Positions 27,383 through 36,910 of a stretch of DNA of 64,000 nucleotides are shown here, one piece after another. The stretch's first letter is position 1, and each line of letters starts with the position of its first letter. The stretch lies in contig JAWKHS010000017.1 of assembly GCA_041394705.1 (NCBI GenBank), positions 62,001 to 126,000 of the forward strand, given 5' to 3'. Both the position numbers and the translations under genes were made by a program. A model generated the notes under the pieces. The model saw nothing but the letters and a program-made list of their open reading frames with translations, was not told the origin of the DNA and ran no database searches. This stretch comes from Vicinamibacterales bacterium. Its GTDB lineage: Bacteria; Acidobacteriota; Vicinamibacteria; Vicinamibacterales; UBA2999.

Positions 27383-28654
27383 CTAGCCGAGGACGCCGTC
27401 ACGCTGGCGTGGCGCCTCGGTGGCCGCGGCGGTCGCCGCCGCCTCCCAGCGGTGCGGCGCGTTGAGGGCGGCCTCGCGAAGACCGTCGCCCAGCACCGGC
27501 AGCGTGCTCACCCAGTGATCGTCCACCTGAATCCAGTCGCGAGCGTAGGCCCAGACGTCCACGCGATATCGGCCGCTGTTCAGGTCCAGGCGGTCCAGCA
27601 CCAGCGACACCTGGCCGTCGCCCGAGTCCGCCAGGGCACCCTCGACGACCTCATCCGTCCGGACGTCGAGGCAGACGAGGCCGTCTTCGCGGGTGAGGCG
27701 CACTCGGAAGAGCGGCGCCGGGGTGATGGCGTGGAAATCGATGGCGATCCGGACCGACGCCCCCGACGGGAGCAGTTCGACCGGACGGCCGGAGTCGTCC
27801 AGCAGTCCGAGGCTCCGCACCCGCACGCACGGCGCGGTCTCGTCGACCGCGTCCGCCTCGGGATCCGCGTCGTTGGGGTTGGCGTCGACCCGTTTGGCGA
27901 CCGGGACCGTCGAGCCGCGACGGAGGAAGAGGGTGTACTCGCGCACCACGTCCGCCACGGGCCCATGCGCCATCAGCTGGCCGGAATTGAGCCACATCAC
28001 CTCGTCGCACATCTCCTGGACGTTGCCCATGCCGTGAGACACCAGCAACAGCGACACGCCGCGCTCCTTGAAGCGCGAGATCCGCGCGAGGCACTTGCGC
28101 TGGAAGGCCCCGTCGCCGACCGCGAGCACCTCGTCGATGAGCAGCACTTCAGGATCGGTGTGGATGGCGGTCGAGAATGCCAGGCGCATCTGCATCCCGC
28201 TGCTGTAGGTTCGCATCGGGTTGTCGATGAAGGGCCGGATATCGGCGAAGTTGATGATGTCGTCGAGGCGCCGGAGCACCTCGGCCCGCGTCAGACCGTT
28301 CAGTACGCCGCCGGCGATGGCGTTCTCCCGGCCGGTGAGGTCGCCGTGAAAGCCTGATCCCAGGTCCAGCAGGACGCCGATGCGGCCGGACACGGCGATG
28401 CGGCCCGCGTCGGCCCGCCCGATCCCGCCGACGAGCCGCAGGAGCGTGGACTTGCCCGAGCCGTTGGTGCCGATGATGCCGACCGCCCGGCCGCGGCCCA
28501 CCCGGAAGCTCACGTCGCGCAGCGCCCAGAAATGTTCGCGGCTGCGAACCCCGCTCAGGCCCTTCGCCAGGACCTCCTGCAGCGTATGGGGCCGATCGGC
28601 ACGGTAGCGCCGGAACGACTTGGACACCCCCGAGACGTCGATCGCGGTCGTCAT
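27383..28654 (-). CDS. wzt: Polysaccharide ABC exporter ATPase (Wzt-type)
   Basis: A 423-residue protein. The ATPase domain has Walker A GTNGSGKST (62-70), the exporter-type signature YSSGMQMRLAFS in place of LSGGQ, and Walker B VLLIDEVLAVGD. The C-terminal domain, about residues 265-400, is beta-rich and fits the Wzt carbohydrate-binding domain that recognises the finished chain terminus. With the permease encoded just upstream, it should export an O-antigen-like or capsule-like polymer through the inner membrane. Its start overlaps the permease stop by one base (TGATG). Confidence 0.92.
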   Translation of the reverse strand: MTTAIDVSGVSKSFRRYRADRPHTLQEVLAKGLSGVRSREHFWALRDVSFRVGRGRAVGIIGTNGSGKSTLLRLVGGIGRADAGRIAVSGRIGVLLDLGSGFHGDLTGRENAIAGGVLNGLTRAEVLRRLDDIINFADIRPFIDNPMRTYSSGMQMRLAFSTAIHTDPEVLLIDEVLAVGDGAFQRKCLARISRFKERGVSLLLVSHGMGNVQEMCDEVMWLNSGQLMAHGPVADVVREYTLFLRRGSTVPVAKRVDANPNDADPEADAVDETAPCVRVRSLGLLDDSGRPVELLPSGASVRIAIDFHAITPAPLFRVRLTREDGLVCLDVRTDEVVEGALADSGDGQVSLVLDRLDLNSGRYRVDVWAYARDWIQVDDHWVSTLPVLGDGLREAALNAPHRWEAAATAAATEAPRQRDGVLG

Positions 28655-29481
28655 CACAGCTCGTCCGCGAAGCGCCAGCTGGCTCGGCGATAGATGGCAA
28701 GTCCCAGCGCGAGGAGCCCGGACGAGACCAGGGCGAGGATGACCCACGTGTCCAGGGGCGGGAACGCACCTCGGACGAAGACGTCCCGATAGCCGTCGAC
28801 GATCGAGACCATCGGGTTGAAGCGGTACAGCGTGCGGAACTGGTCGGGCACGGTCTTGGTTTCGTAGAACACGGGCGTCAGGAAGAAGAGCAGCTGGAGG
28901 CCCACCTTCAGGAAGTACTGGGTGTCACGAAACCACACGTGGACGGCGGCCAGGGGGTACGAGAGCGCGAGAATCAACACGAACTGCACCGCGATGAGCC
29001 CTGGGAGGGCCAGGAGTGCGCCCGTCAACGGGATGTGGTGCCAGGCCAGCAGCCCGAAGAGCACGGGCAGCGACAGCACGAAGTGCAGGAGCGTACTGGC
29101 GACGCTGATGATGGGCAGGATCGCGAGGGGGACGTCCGGCCGGCGGACGAGATCGCGGTTGGCCACGACGGCAACGGTCGCGTTGAACAGCGACGTCTGG
29201 AACCAGGTGTAGACCAGGAGGCCCGTGAACAGGAACGCCGAGTAGTTGGGAATGCTCAGCGGCAGCACCGCCCCGAAGACGAACGTGAGGACGATGAGCT
29301 CGGCGATGGGGTTGAGCAGGGTCCAGGCCATCCCGAAATACGACCCGCGATAGCGGAGTCGCACGTCGCGGGCGATGAGCTCCCGCAGCACGTCCCGGAC
29401 GTGCGTCAAGCGTCGCTGCGACAACCAGCCGTCTTCCGTCGTCGGAGACGTCGCGTGGTACTCAGCGGTGCTGGCGGGCAT
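28654..29481 (-). CDS. wzm: Polysaccharide ABC exporter permease (Wzm-type)
   Basis: A 275-residue ABC-2 membrane protein with about six helices and the conserved N-terminal cytosolic segment 'LIARDVRLRYRGSYFGMAWTLLNP'. This pattern is typical of Wzm/TagG permeases exporting polysaccharide. It forms the transporter with the Wzt gene, to which it is translationally coupled. A TAAGAT -10-like hexamer lies eight bases before its ATG, with GAAGGA between them. Confidence 0.92.
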   Translation of the reverse strand: MPASTAEYHATSPTTEDGWLSQRRLTHVRDVLRELIARDVRLRYRGSYFGMAWTLLNPIAELIVLTFVFGAVLPLSIPNYSAFLFTGLLVYTWFQTSLFNATVAVVANRDLVRRPDVPLAILPIISVASTLLHFVLSLPVLFGLLAWHHIPLTGALLALPGLIAVQFVLILALSYPLAAVHVWFRDTQYFLKVGLQLLFFLTPVFYETKTVPDQFRTLYRFNPMVSIVDGYRDVFVRGAFPPLDTWVILALVSSGLLALGLAIYRRASWRFADEL

Positions 29482-29489
29482 TGTCCTTC

Positions 29490-29495
29490 ATCTTA
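29490..29495 (-). promoter_or_regulatory. Candidate -10 element close to the wzm start
   Basis: TAAGAT ends eight bases before ATG 29481, which would give a leaderless or near-leaderless wzm-wzt message. The hexamer matches TATAAT at only four positions. Confidence 0.4.
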
Positions 29496-29579
29496 AGCGC
29501 AACCGGCGGTGCCGCATCGTGAAGAACCGGTCAGCGCGCCGCCGGCGGCCGCCTTCGCGGTCGAGGGCGTGCGAAGCCG

Positions 29580-29585
29580 TATACT
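29580..29585 (+). promoter_or_regulatory. -10 element, leaderless configuration
   Basis: TATACT ends eight bases before ATG 29594, so transcription should begin at or next to the start codon of the transporter gene. Confidence 0.6.
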
Positions 29586-29593
29586 CGGTCGCC

Positions 29594-31087
29594 ATGCTGG
29601 CGTGGATCCGGGCCCCTCTCTGGACGACGTGCGTCCTGCTCGCGGCCAGCGCGGCCTGGGCGCAGGACGACGTGCTGCGCTGGGGCGGCGACGCGGAGGG
29701 CGGGGCGCCCTTCGTCGAGGCCGACGCGAGCGACCCGACCGTGATGCGGGGGTTCGACGTCGAGATCGCCCAGCTCCTGGCCGACGCGCTCGGCCGCCGA
29801 CCCGTCTTCGTCCAGGCGGCGTTCACGGCCCTGGATCAGTCCGTGAAGCGCGGCGACTTCGACGTGGCGCTGAGCGGTCTCGAGGACTCGCCCGCGAAAC
29901 GGGCGGAACTCGGCGTGAGCGTGCCGTACTACCTGTTCCAGGAGGTGCTCACCGTCAGGGCCGAGGACCGGGACCGCGTGACGTCCCTGGCCGACCTGAA
30001 GGGGAAGAAGGTGGCGACGCTGGCGGCCACCCTGGCCTGGGACATCCTCACGGCCGCCCGGGACGCCTACGGCATCGAGCCCGCCTCCTACGACGACGAC
30101 GTCCACCCGTACACCGACCTGCTGCTCGGCCGCGTGGACGCCGTGCTGCTGGACAACGTCCTGGCTCAGCGTGCCATGGCCCGTACCGAGGGGCTGGCCA
30201 CGATCGCGCGCCCGGTGGCCAGCGGCTACTACGTCGTGTTGATGGCGAAGGAACGGACGGACCTGCTGGACCGCGTGAACGCCGAGCTGCGCGCGGCCAT
30301 GCGCGACGGCCGCCTCGAGACGATCTTCAGGAAGTGGAACGTGTGGAACGACGACCAGCCGGCGATGTACGAGCGCGTGCTGGCCGGCGAGGACTCGCTG
30401 CTGGAGGCCCCGGGCGGGGGGCGCCCGGCGCGCCCGTCCACATGGGTGCTGACGCTGCGATACCTGCCGGCGCTGGCCAACGCCGCCGTGATCACGCTCG
30501 TGCTGTCGTGCGTGTCGATGGCGCTGGCCGTGACGCTGGGATCGGCGATCGCCGTGGGACGGGTCTACGGCCGCGCCGGCACGCGGGCCGTCCTGACCAC
30601 CTACGTGGAGGTGGTGCGCGGCACGCCCGTGCTCCTGCAGCTCTTCGTCCTGTACTACGGCCTCGCGTCCGTGATCCGCCTGCCGCCGTTCGCGGCGGCC
30701 CTCTTCGGGCTGGGCTTGAACTACGCCGCCTACGAGGCCGAGATCTACCGCGCGGCGCTCGAAGCCGTGCCGCGCGGCCAGCTCGAGGCGGCCCGCACCC
30801 TGGGACTCGGCACCTGGCAGACTCTGCGGCTCGTCAGAGGGCCGCTGGCGTTCCGCTACGCCCTGGCGCCGATGACGAACGACTTCGTGGCGCTGCTGAA
30901 GGACTCGTCGCTGGTGTCGGTGCTGACGGTGGTGGAGCTGACGAAACAGACCCAGATCTTCGCGGCCAATCTCGGCACGTGGGCGATTCCCGGCCTGCTG
31001 TGTGCGGCCATGTATCTCCTGATGTCGTGGCCGCTGGCGCGCCTGGCGGCGCGGCTCGAACGGCGGTGGGCGGCGCCGGCGCTATGA
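29594..31087 (+). CDS. Amino-acid ABC transporter: fused binding protein and permease
   Basis: A 497-residue fusion. After a signal peptide (ending AAWAQ), residues about 20-265 form a family-3 solute-binding domain (MRGFDVEIAQLLADALGRRPV, LKGKKVATLAATLAWDIL). Residues about 285-495 are a permease of the His/Glu/Gln/opine family with the conserved loop 'ALEAVPRGQLEAARTLGLG'. Fusing receptor to channel, as in some GlnP proteins, tethers the receptor to the membrane. ATG 29594 is fixed by the signal peptide and the adjacent -10 element. It overlaps the ATPase gene by four bases. Confidence 0.9.
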   Translation: MLAWIRAPLWTTCVLLAASAAWAQDDVLRWGGDAEGGAPFVEADASDPTVMRGFDVEIAQLLADALGRRPVFVQAAFTALDQSVKRGDFDVALSGLEDSPAKRAELGVSVPYYLFQEVLTVRAEDRDRVTSLADLKGKKVATLAATLAWDILTAARDAYGIEPASYDDDVHPYTDLLLGRVDAVLLDNVLAQRAMARTEGLATIARPVASGYYVVLMAKERTDLLDRVNAELRAAMRDGRLETIFRKWNVWNDDQPAMYERVLAGEDSLLEAPGGGRPARPSTWVLTLRYLPALANAAVITLVLSCVSMALAVTLGSAIAVGRVYGRAGTRAVLTTYVEVVRGTPVLLQLFVLYYGLASVIRLPPFAAALFGLGLNYAAYEAEIYRAALEAVPRGQLEAARTLGLGTWQTLRLVRGPLAFRYALAPMTNDFVALLKDSSLVSVLTVVELTKQTQIFAANLGTWAIPGLLCAAMYLLMSWPLARLAARLERRWAAPAL

Positions 31088-31884
31088 CTGCCACGGGACA
31101 GGTACTGGCCGTCCGGGGGCTGGAACTGCTGCGCGGCTCCCGGCGCATCCTGCAGGGGGTGGACCTGACCGTGGGCACCGGCGAGCTGGTGGCGCTGATG
31201 GGGCTCTCGGGCTCGGGCAAGACGACGATCCTGCGCGCGATCGCCGGCCTGGAGAGGTTCGGCGGCGGCTCCATCGACGTGGACGGACTGGTGCTGGACG
31301 GGCAGGGGAGTCACCACGACGCCCTGCACAGGAAGGTCGGCATGGTGTTCCAGTTCCATTGCCTGTGGGAGCACCTGACCGCCGTCCAGAACATCTGCCT
31401 GGCCCCGGTGCACGTCTATCGGACGTCCCCGGCCGCGGCGGCCGCACGGGCGCGCGAACTCCTGGCCGACCTGGGCGTGGCCCACCGCGAGCACGCCCTG
31501 CCACGGGAGCTGTCCGGAGGAGAAGCGCAGCGCGTGGCGATCGCCCGGGCGCTCGCTGCCGACCCCAAGCTGCTGCTCATGGACGAGCCGACGGCGTCGC
31601 TGGATCCCGCGCGGCGCGGCGAGCTGGGGAACACGCTCCAGGAGCTCGTCGCCACGGGCCGGAGTCTGCTCCTCACGTCGCACGACGACGACTTCGTGCG
31701 CGACTTCGCCACGCGGGTCGTCGTCCTGGCCGACGGGGTGGTGGTGGAAGCCGGCGATCCTCAGGTGGTGCTGACCTCGCCCGCTCATGAGGCGACGCGG
31801 CGGCTGCTGGACCTGAAGGCGCCGGCGGCCCCGGGAAGGCAAGCCGCTGGCAGTCAATCGTCCGGTCAGGCGCGACGCCGGTGA
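31084..31884 (+). CDS. Amino-acid ABC transporter ATPase (GlnQ-type)
   Basis: A 266-residue ABC ATPase with Walker A GLSGSGKTT, a Q-loop in VGMVFQFHCLW, signature LSGGEAQRVA, Walker B LLLMDEPTA and switch His in TSHDDDF. It pairs with the fused receptor/permease encoded upstream (ATGA overlap) to import a polar amino acid, probably glutamine- or glutamate-like. The C-terminal 25 residues are disordered and species-specific. Confidence 0.92.
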   Translation: MTATGQVLAVRGLELLRGSRRILQGVDLTVGTGELVALMGLSGSGKTTILRAIAGLERFGGGSIDVDGLVLDGQGSHHDALHRKVGMVFQFHCLWEHLTAVQNICLAPVHVYRTSPAAAAARARELLADLGVAHREHALPRELSGGEAQRVAIARALAADPKLLLMDEPTASLDPARRGELGNTLQELVATGRSLLLTSHDDDFVRDFATRVVVLADGVVVEAGDPQVVLTSPAHEATRRLLDLKAPAAPGRQAAGSQSSGQARRR

Positions 31885-31943
31885 CCCGTCATGGCGACCA
31901 TGAAGGCGGCGCCCCGCGGCACGACGCGGATCGGGGCGCGGTG

Positions 31944-32831
31944 ATGCCGAGCCGGTCCCCCGTCGAGTTGTTCGTCACCCTGCACGGCCGCGACGATGCG
32001 TATGTGATGGCGCTTGCCGCAATGTACGCCTCGATGCGGTCGCACACGGCGGCCTCGCTTCGATTCACCATCGTGCACGACGCCTCGGTTCGACAGGACA
32101 GCCTCGACAGGGTGGCCGCGTTCATTCGCGAGCGGGACGAGGCGCACCTCGTGAACATCGAGGCTCATCCGGACATCGATGCGCTCGCCCGCGAGTGCGC
32201 CGACGCCCGCTACTCGCCCGCGGTCCTGTGGCGCGTATTCGCACCGGACCTGATGCCAGACTCGGCCAAGGTCCTGCTCGTCGACGCCGACCTGGTATTC
32301 CTGTGCGACGTCCTGCGCCTGTGGGAGGTGGACGTCTCGAACGCCGCCATCGCCGCGGTGCGGCGCGGTAAGCCCTGGCCTGCCGAGTACCACGACCTCA
32401 TCGAGACGCCGTCCGACCGCTATTTTCGGATCGGGCTCAGCGTGCTGAACCTGCAGCGCATGCGGCAAGACGAACGATTCCGGACGACACGGGCGTCCTT
32501 TCTCCGGACGAGGCTGCCGGCCATCAATGCGCTCGTCTGTCTACCGGAACAATCGGTCTTCAATTACTTCTTCAGTGGGAGCGCGCGCCCACTTGAGGCG
32601 ACCCTCGTGCCGGCCGGGCACTTCAACCCTGCCGACGAGCGGGCAGTGGCGCGCCTGCTCGGCACCATGGACTGTGGCGGGACACTGGTGCTGGATCTAA
32701 AGGGGTGGCAGCATCGTTCGCCATTCGACTACTTCTACTGGAGCTACCTGCTGTTGACGCCCTGGCGTGCCCAAGCCTACGCCGAGCTGGTGGCCCACCA
32801 ACGCGGAGGCCGGCCTTCCCACGCCGGCTGA
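31944..32831 (+). CDS. GT8-family glycosyltransferase
   Basis: A 295-residue GT-A retaining transferase. LFVTLHGRDDAYVMALAAMY begins the nucleotide-binding fold, VLLVDADLVFLCD holds the DxD motif near residue 110, and GLSVLNLQRMR is typical of the family. The C-terminal HxxGxxKPW motif is altered to KGWQHRSPFDYFYW. Such enzymes add glucose or galactose to lipopolysaccharide-like cores. The ATG at 31944 is preferred; GTG 31881 overlaps the ATPase stop and would add 21 residues. Confidence 0.85.
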   Translation: MPSRSPVELFVTLHGRDDAYVMALAAMYASMRSHTAASLRFTIVHDASVRQDSLDRVAAFIRERDEAHLVNIEAHPDIDALARECADARYSPAVLWRVFAPDLMPDSAKVLLVDADLVFLCDVLRLWEVDVSNAAIAAVRRGKPWPAEYHDLIETPSDRYFRIGLSVLNLQRMRQDERFRTTRASFLRTRLPAINALVCLPEQSVFNYFFSGSARPLEATLVPAGHFNPADERAVARLLGTMDCGGTLVLDLKGWQHRSPFDYFYWSYLLLTPWRAQAYAELVAHQRGGRPSHAG

Positions 32832-32885
32832 GGCACCCGGCTGGGCGGCGGCGCGCAAGGGCGGGGGCGGTCTCGTCGATGCGGG

Positions 32886-32891
32886 TAGAAT
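32886..32891 (+). promoter_or_regulatory. Candidate -10 element of tRNA-Lys
   Basis: TAGAAT ends ten bases before the mature tRNA 5' end. Confidence 0.5.
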
Positions 32892-32901
32892 CAGTCTCGG
32901 C

Positions 32902-32976
32902 GGGCCGCTAGCTCAGTGGTAGAGCATCTGACTTTTAATCAGGTGGTCGTGGGTTCGATCCCCACGCGGCCCACCA
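32902..32976 (+). tRNA. tRNA-Lys (anticodon TTT)
   Basis: A cloverleaf with acceptor GGGCCGC/GCGGCCC, anticodon loop CTTTTAA (TTT), T loop TTCGATC, discriminator A and encoded CCA. It stands alone inside the glycan locus, a typical place for integration, but no attachment-site repeat or integrase was seen. Confidence 0.97.
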
Positions 32977-33160
32977 TGCACTACCGACCGGATCGTTGGA
33001 TCTCTGACGGCCGCCCGATTCCCCGACGCTCCCGCTGAGCGAGACTCCGAGCGTCCCGGCAAGGTTCGCCGCAGGCAGCGCGTGGTAGCGGTTCCGCGGC
33101 AGGAAACGGGATCGCGAGCAGTGGCGGTCGCCAGGCTGTGACAATCGTAGGCCGGAGTCG

Positions 33161-34882
33161 CTAGCGTGGGCGCGCCCGCCACGCCTGCGCGACCCGCTCA
33201 GCATCCTGATTCAGCATGGTGGATGTGGCGTGGCGGATCCGCTCTGACTGGGACCTGGATGCGTCGCGCAGTTCCAGGTACTGGGCGTCGTTGGTGTGTT
33301 GACCAAGGCGGGCGTTGGCCGCGAGGATGGCCGAGTACAGCGGCTCGTACTCCGCTCCAACGGGAAACGATCCCTCGACGGTTCGCACCAGGTCATCCCG
33401 AATTTCAGTCATCAGGGCGCGGTACTCCGCCAGCGGGTAGGCAACCACCGAGACCCGTCCGTATTGGTGGACCTGACGTCGAGACGTGATCGTGACGTCG
33501 TGCACGACCACGAACGCCCATGGTGCTCCGTCACCTGCGGCCGCCGACTCGACCTGCGCCGGCTCGAGACTCCCGAGCAGGATTCGTCGATACGTTTCTA
33601 CGGCAGGGCGAGGGTCGAGGTGATGGTGTGCGAAGAAGTCGAGACCGATGACGAGGCTTCCCGGATGACCGTCGGCCAGATGCCTCCGGACGTCGAGCCA
33701 CGGATAGTCGTGCTTCTGACGAAACGACTCGACCAATCCAGGGACGAGCGTCGGCATCAACAGGAGGCCGGCAAGAGTTCCCGCGCCGAGTCGTGAGCGT
33801 CGTGGCGTCAGCGCTTGCAGCCCGGACACCGCGATGATCGTTACGAACGGAATCGTGAAGACGAGGAACCTGGCAAACGCCCATGGGTAGTGCGCCAGGC
33901 CCTGCGTGGCCATCAGAGTCGGCGGCAACGCGAGCACTGGCAAAATCAGGCGCTGGGCCGCCCGGTGCTCAATGGCGTACCACGTTCCAACGAGCGTCGA
34001 GATCGCGATGGGCCAGGCCAGATAACCCGCGCCGAAATACATCGCCCAGACGTCCGTGACATACGCGGCTCCGGCCGGCGCCGCTTCATGAAAGCGAACC
34101 TGCGTGGCCAGCATCTGTGCCACGATTGGCGAATAGAAGAGGGCGGACAGCGCGCCGGCGACAAGGGTCGGCACGAACAACGTGACCAAGCGACGATGGT
34201 TCGTGCCGGGCCCGCTGTCATAGCGGAACTCTGCCGTGGACGTCATGGCGGCCGCGGCCGCGAGCGCGGCGGCGGCATAGGCTCCGTTGGGGTGCATGAG
34301 GACCAGGAGCAGTGCCGTGCCGCCGAACGTCCAACCCGTGCGCCAACCGGGCTGCCGCAGCCAGCGGAGCATGTGGAGGGCGAGGAGGACCGACAGGGCC
34401 ACCAGCAGCGAATACGACCGGATGTTCAGAGACTGATGCACCAGATACGGGTTCGCCGCAATCAAGACGGCTACTGCCAAGCTCGCACCCATGGGGAGGA
34501 ACTGGCGCGCCAGCAGTGCCGTCAAGGGAATCGTGGCGACACCGGCGGCGAACGGCAGTGCAGTGAGGACCGGCGGCGACGGACCGAACAGTCCGGCAAA
34601 GAACTTGAGGATGACCAGGAAGTAGTTCATGGTCAGCCACGTCTCGAAGTGGGTCAGGAGGTACCGGTAGCTCCGTTCGATCTGGATCAGTGTGCCGATC
34701 TCGTCTCCGACGAACGAGCGGTCCACTTGGTAAGCCACCCGGATCGCCGCGCCTGCCAGCGTGATCAGCAGCAGGAGCGCGGTGTCTCGACCAGTGAGGT
34801 GTGGGTCGGGAACGAGCCCCGAGGGGTCGCTAGCGTGAGAAGCGGCCTGATGCGCGCGGCGCCCAGCAGGGACTACCTGCAT
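33161..34882 (-). CDS. GT-C membrane glycosyltransferase (GT39/PMT-like)
   Basis: A 573-residue polytopic protein with a first transmembrane helix (TALLLLITLAGAAIRVAY) followed by the acidic loop DRSFVGDEIGTL, the expected catalytic DE region of dolichyl- or polyprenyl-phosphate-sugar transferases. About ten further helices follow, then a periplasmic C-terminus of about 170 residues. ATG 34882 is chosen; the longer open frame to 35041 adds a Pro/Arg-rich stretch unlike a signal. GC content and codon bias look somewhat lower than in the neighbouring genes. Confidence 0.8.
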   Translation of the reverse strand: MQVVPAGRRAHQAASHASDPSGLVPDPHLTGRDTALLLLITLAGAAIRVAYQVDRSFVGDEIGTLIQIERSYRYLLTHFETWLTMNYFLVILKFFAGLFGPSPPVLTALPFAAGVATIPLTALLARQFLPMGASLAVAVLIAANPYLVHQSLNIRSYSLLVALSVLLALHMLRWLRQPGWRTGWTFGGTALLLVLMHPNGAYAAAALAAAAAMTSTAEFRYDSGPGTNHRRLVTLFVPTLVAGALSALFYSPIVAQMLATQVRFHEAAPAGAAYVTDVWAMYFGAGYLAWPIAISTLVGTWYAIEHRAAQRLILPVLALPPTLMATQGLAHYPWAFARFLVFTIPFVTIIAVSGLQALTPRRSRLGAGTLAGLLLMPTLVPGLVESFRQKHDYPWLDVRRHLADGHPGSLVIGLDFFAHHHLDPRPAVETYRRILLGSLEPAQVESAAAGDGAPWAFVVVHDVTITSRRQVHQYGRVSVVAYPLAEYRALMTEIRDDLVRTVEGSFPVGAEYEPLYSAILAANARLGQHTNDAQYLELRDASRSQSERIRHATSTMLNQDAERVAQAWRARPR

Positions 34883-35157
34883 TCGACCCCGTTGGATCCC
34901 ATGATTCCAGTGTCGAGTATACCGACCATGGCGTGCCGTGATTGCACCAGCGCCGACCCCTGGCGTCCACGCCCGTGGCCGCCGCCGAACTCGGTCGGGC
35001 GTCGGAGTCGGCCCGACCGGCGCCGGCGCCGGCGCCGCCACGGCGAAACGCTCGGGAACCCGACGAGCCGGCCCGTCGGCGTTCGCTCGGAAAGCCTGCA
35101 GTCAGCAGGCGTGGGTACTGTGGTGGCGCCGGGAAGTAGCGGACCTGGATAGCCGCC
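34883..35157. other. Divergent intergenic region
   Basis: A 275-base gap between the divergent GT-C gene and the GT8-like gene. It contains a CGCCGGCGCCGGCGCCGCC tract near 35020 but no clear promoter hexamers, ORF or terminator. Confidence 0.4.
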
Positions 35158-35994
35158 GTGAAGTGGTTCTTCGCCTTCAACGAGCACGCGTCGGCGTGGT
35201 TCACCCAGATGCTCCAGGTGGCGGTGGTGACGGCCGCCGAACAGGCGCCGCACCTCGAGCCCCATTGCCTCTACGATGGCGACGGTGAAACCGCCCTGAC
35301 AACCTGGCTTCGCGGGCGGGGCGTCAGTATTCATCCGACGAGGGTGCCGTTCCGTTCGCGCCTCGACGCCGAGGACGTTCGCGCAATGAACGCAGGCACC
35401 GGCTACAGCCCGGACGCCGCGACGGGGTTCTATCTGTGCCTGGCGGTGCCGTTCGCCGAGGCAGCACGCGATGTCGAACACGTCCTCTTCACCGACTGTG
35501 ACGTCATGTTCGTCGGTCCGGTGGACCTCGACGCGACGCGGCCGTCGCTTCTGGCCGCGGCCCCGGAGATGCGAGACGTGCAGCGCCCGTCACCATGGGA
35601 CGTGGGGCCCGGTTTCAACTCGGGCGTCATGGTGATGAACGTCGCGGCGATGCGTGCCAGGATGCCCGCAATCGAGCAGGTGCTCGAGCGCGACGGGTAT
35701 TACCGGTTTCCCCAGGCGAACGCGAGCTACGACCAGGGTGCTCTCAACACCGCCATCCGCGAGGGGGAGTGGGACCCCCTGCCGCCGACGCTCAACTGGC
35801 GGCCCGCGTTCGGGATCGGCGTCGACGTCTCCATCGTCCACTGGCATGGCCCCAAGCCACGACATGCGCAGCGCACCATCGATACCGGCATCACGGCGGC
35901 CCCAGACGCCGTGATGCGGATGTTGCTCGAGGCCGCGCCCGAGGCATACCGCCATTATCTGGAGATTTTCAACGCGGCTCTCGCCCGAGCATGA
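35158..35994 (+). CDS. GT8-like glycosyltransferase
   Basis: A 278-residue GT-A type enzyme starting MKWFFAFNEHASAWFTQML. FTDCDVMFVGPVDL holds the DxD metal motif (about residue 118), and GFNSGVMVMNVAAMR and SYDQGALN match the GT8 nucleotide-sugar family. HWHGPKPRHAQ near the end corresponds to the conserved HxxGxxKP motif. It begins at GTG 35158; no strong ribosome-binding site is visible. It probably adds a hexose to the glycan made by the locus. Confidence 0.83.
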   Translation: MKWFFAFNEHASAWFTQMLQVAVVTAAEQAPHLEPHCLYDGDGETALTTWLRGRGVSIHPTRVPFRSRLDAEDVRAMNAGTGYSPDAATGFYLCLAVPFAEAARDVEHVLFTDCDVMFVGPVDLDATRPSLLAAAPEMRDVQRPSPWDVGPGFNSGVMVMNVAAMRARMPAIEQVLERDGYYRFPQANASYDQGALNTAIREGEWDPLPPTLNWRPAFGIGVDVSIVHWHGPKPRHAQRTIDTGITAAPDAVMRMLLEAAPEAYRHYLEIFNAALARA

Positions 35995-36057
35995 GTCGTG
36001 GTCGGCGTCCCTCGCGCGACCGCCCGACGAAGGATTGGTCATGCGTGACGGCGCCAA

Positions 36058-36678
36058 TCAGCGCGCGAAGCGGCCGCAGGTCAAGCGGCTCACGTCGAAC
36101 ACGCCTACGCACTTGTCGTCGAAGCGGCCGTCGCCTTCCGTGCACTGTTCGTTGAAGAGCCACACCGGGCGTAGGTGGTAAGGGGCGGCAAGCAGATTCA
36201 GGGGCCTCCATCCCGCGTCCGTATCCCGCGGCTGGTTCGTCGTGCTGGTGAACGTCGTGCATGCCAGCCATGAGGAGCCGCTTCGCTCGACGTTCTGGAG
36301 CGCCGCGAGCACGTGGCGGTCCGACAGGTGGCCGAAGAGATCGCGGCAGAGCACCAGATCCGCGCGCGGCAGGGGATCGGTGGTGATGTCGAGCACGCGG
36401 AAGTCCCCGCCAAACTCGGCCAGATTTCGCGCGACGAGCTCAGGCAGAATGTCGGCGCCGATGTAGCGCGGTACCTCAAGCGACCGAATCCAGTGATGGT
36501 CGCCGCACGGGATGTCGAGCAAGGTCTGGACCGCGAGCCGAGCGAGGAGGCGCTGCAGCTCTGCGAGAAGCGTCGCGGTCTGCGTCAGTTCGGATCCGAG
36601 TCCCGACACCGTTTCCGCGGATTGCCACTTGTTCTTGTCGTGGATGTCCCGGAACACCCGCTGGAGGTCGTCGTTCAC
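36058..36678 (-). CDS. SAM-dependent methyltransferase of glycan loci
   Basis: A 206-residue class I methyltransferase. The SAM-binding motif is TLLDIPCGDHHWIRSL, followed by YIGADILPELV, VLDITTDPLP and DLVLCRDLFGHLSD. Relatives in polysaccharide clusters begin with the same '(I/V)(H/Y)xxNxWxSxExxSGxGS' block seen here at the N-terminus. It probably methylates a sugar. GTG 36678 has AAAGG at good spacing; ATG 36726 or 36720 are alternatives that add 14-16 residues. It is divergent from the sulfotransferase gene at 36911. Confidence 0.8.
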   Translation of the reverse strand: MNDDLQRVFRDIHDKNKWQSAETVSGLGSELTQTATLLAELQRLLARLAVQTLLDIPCGDHHWIRSLEVPRYIGADILPELVARNLAEFGGDFRVLDITTDPLPRADLVLCRDLFGHLSDRHVLAALQNVERSGSSWLACTTFTSTTNQPRDTDAGWRPLNLLAAPYHLRPVWLFNEQCTEGDGRFDDKCVGVFDVSRLTCGRFAR

Positions 36679-36910
36679 GCGCGTGCCTTTGATCTCAAGA
36701 CATGAGCCTCGATCGGCCATCATCATAGTGCGCGCCGGGGACGCGGCCGACTGCGAACGCGGGCACCTCGGGGCCGGGACGTTTGGGCGCGGCTCGTGCC
36801 TGCCGTTCGACGGGGACGCCCAGTGCGCCATGCGATACTTCCGGAGTGCGTCGCCGCCCTGGCCACTCAACGATACCGATCGGCCGCCTGCGGTCGCGTG
36901 AGCGCCGGCC

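Noticed and set aside
32902..32976. Integration site at tRNA-Lys
   Set aside because: No integrase gene and no duplicated tRNA 3' end were found nearby.
32913..33204. Two minus-strand ORFs across the tRNA-Lys gene
   Set aside because: They are translations of the antisense of the tRNA; the GDRTHDHLIKSQM-type text is a well-known false protein.
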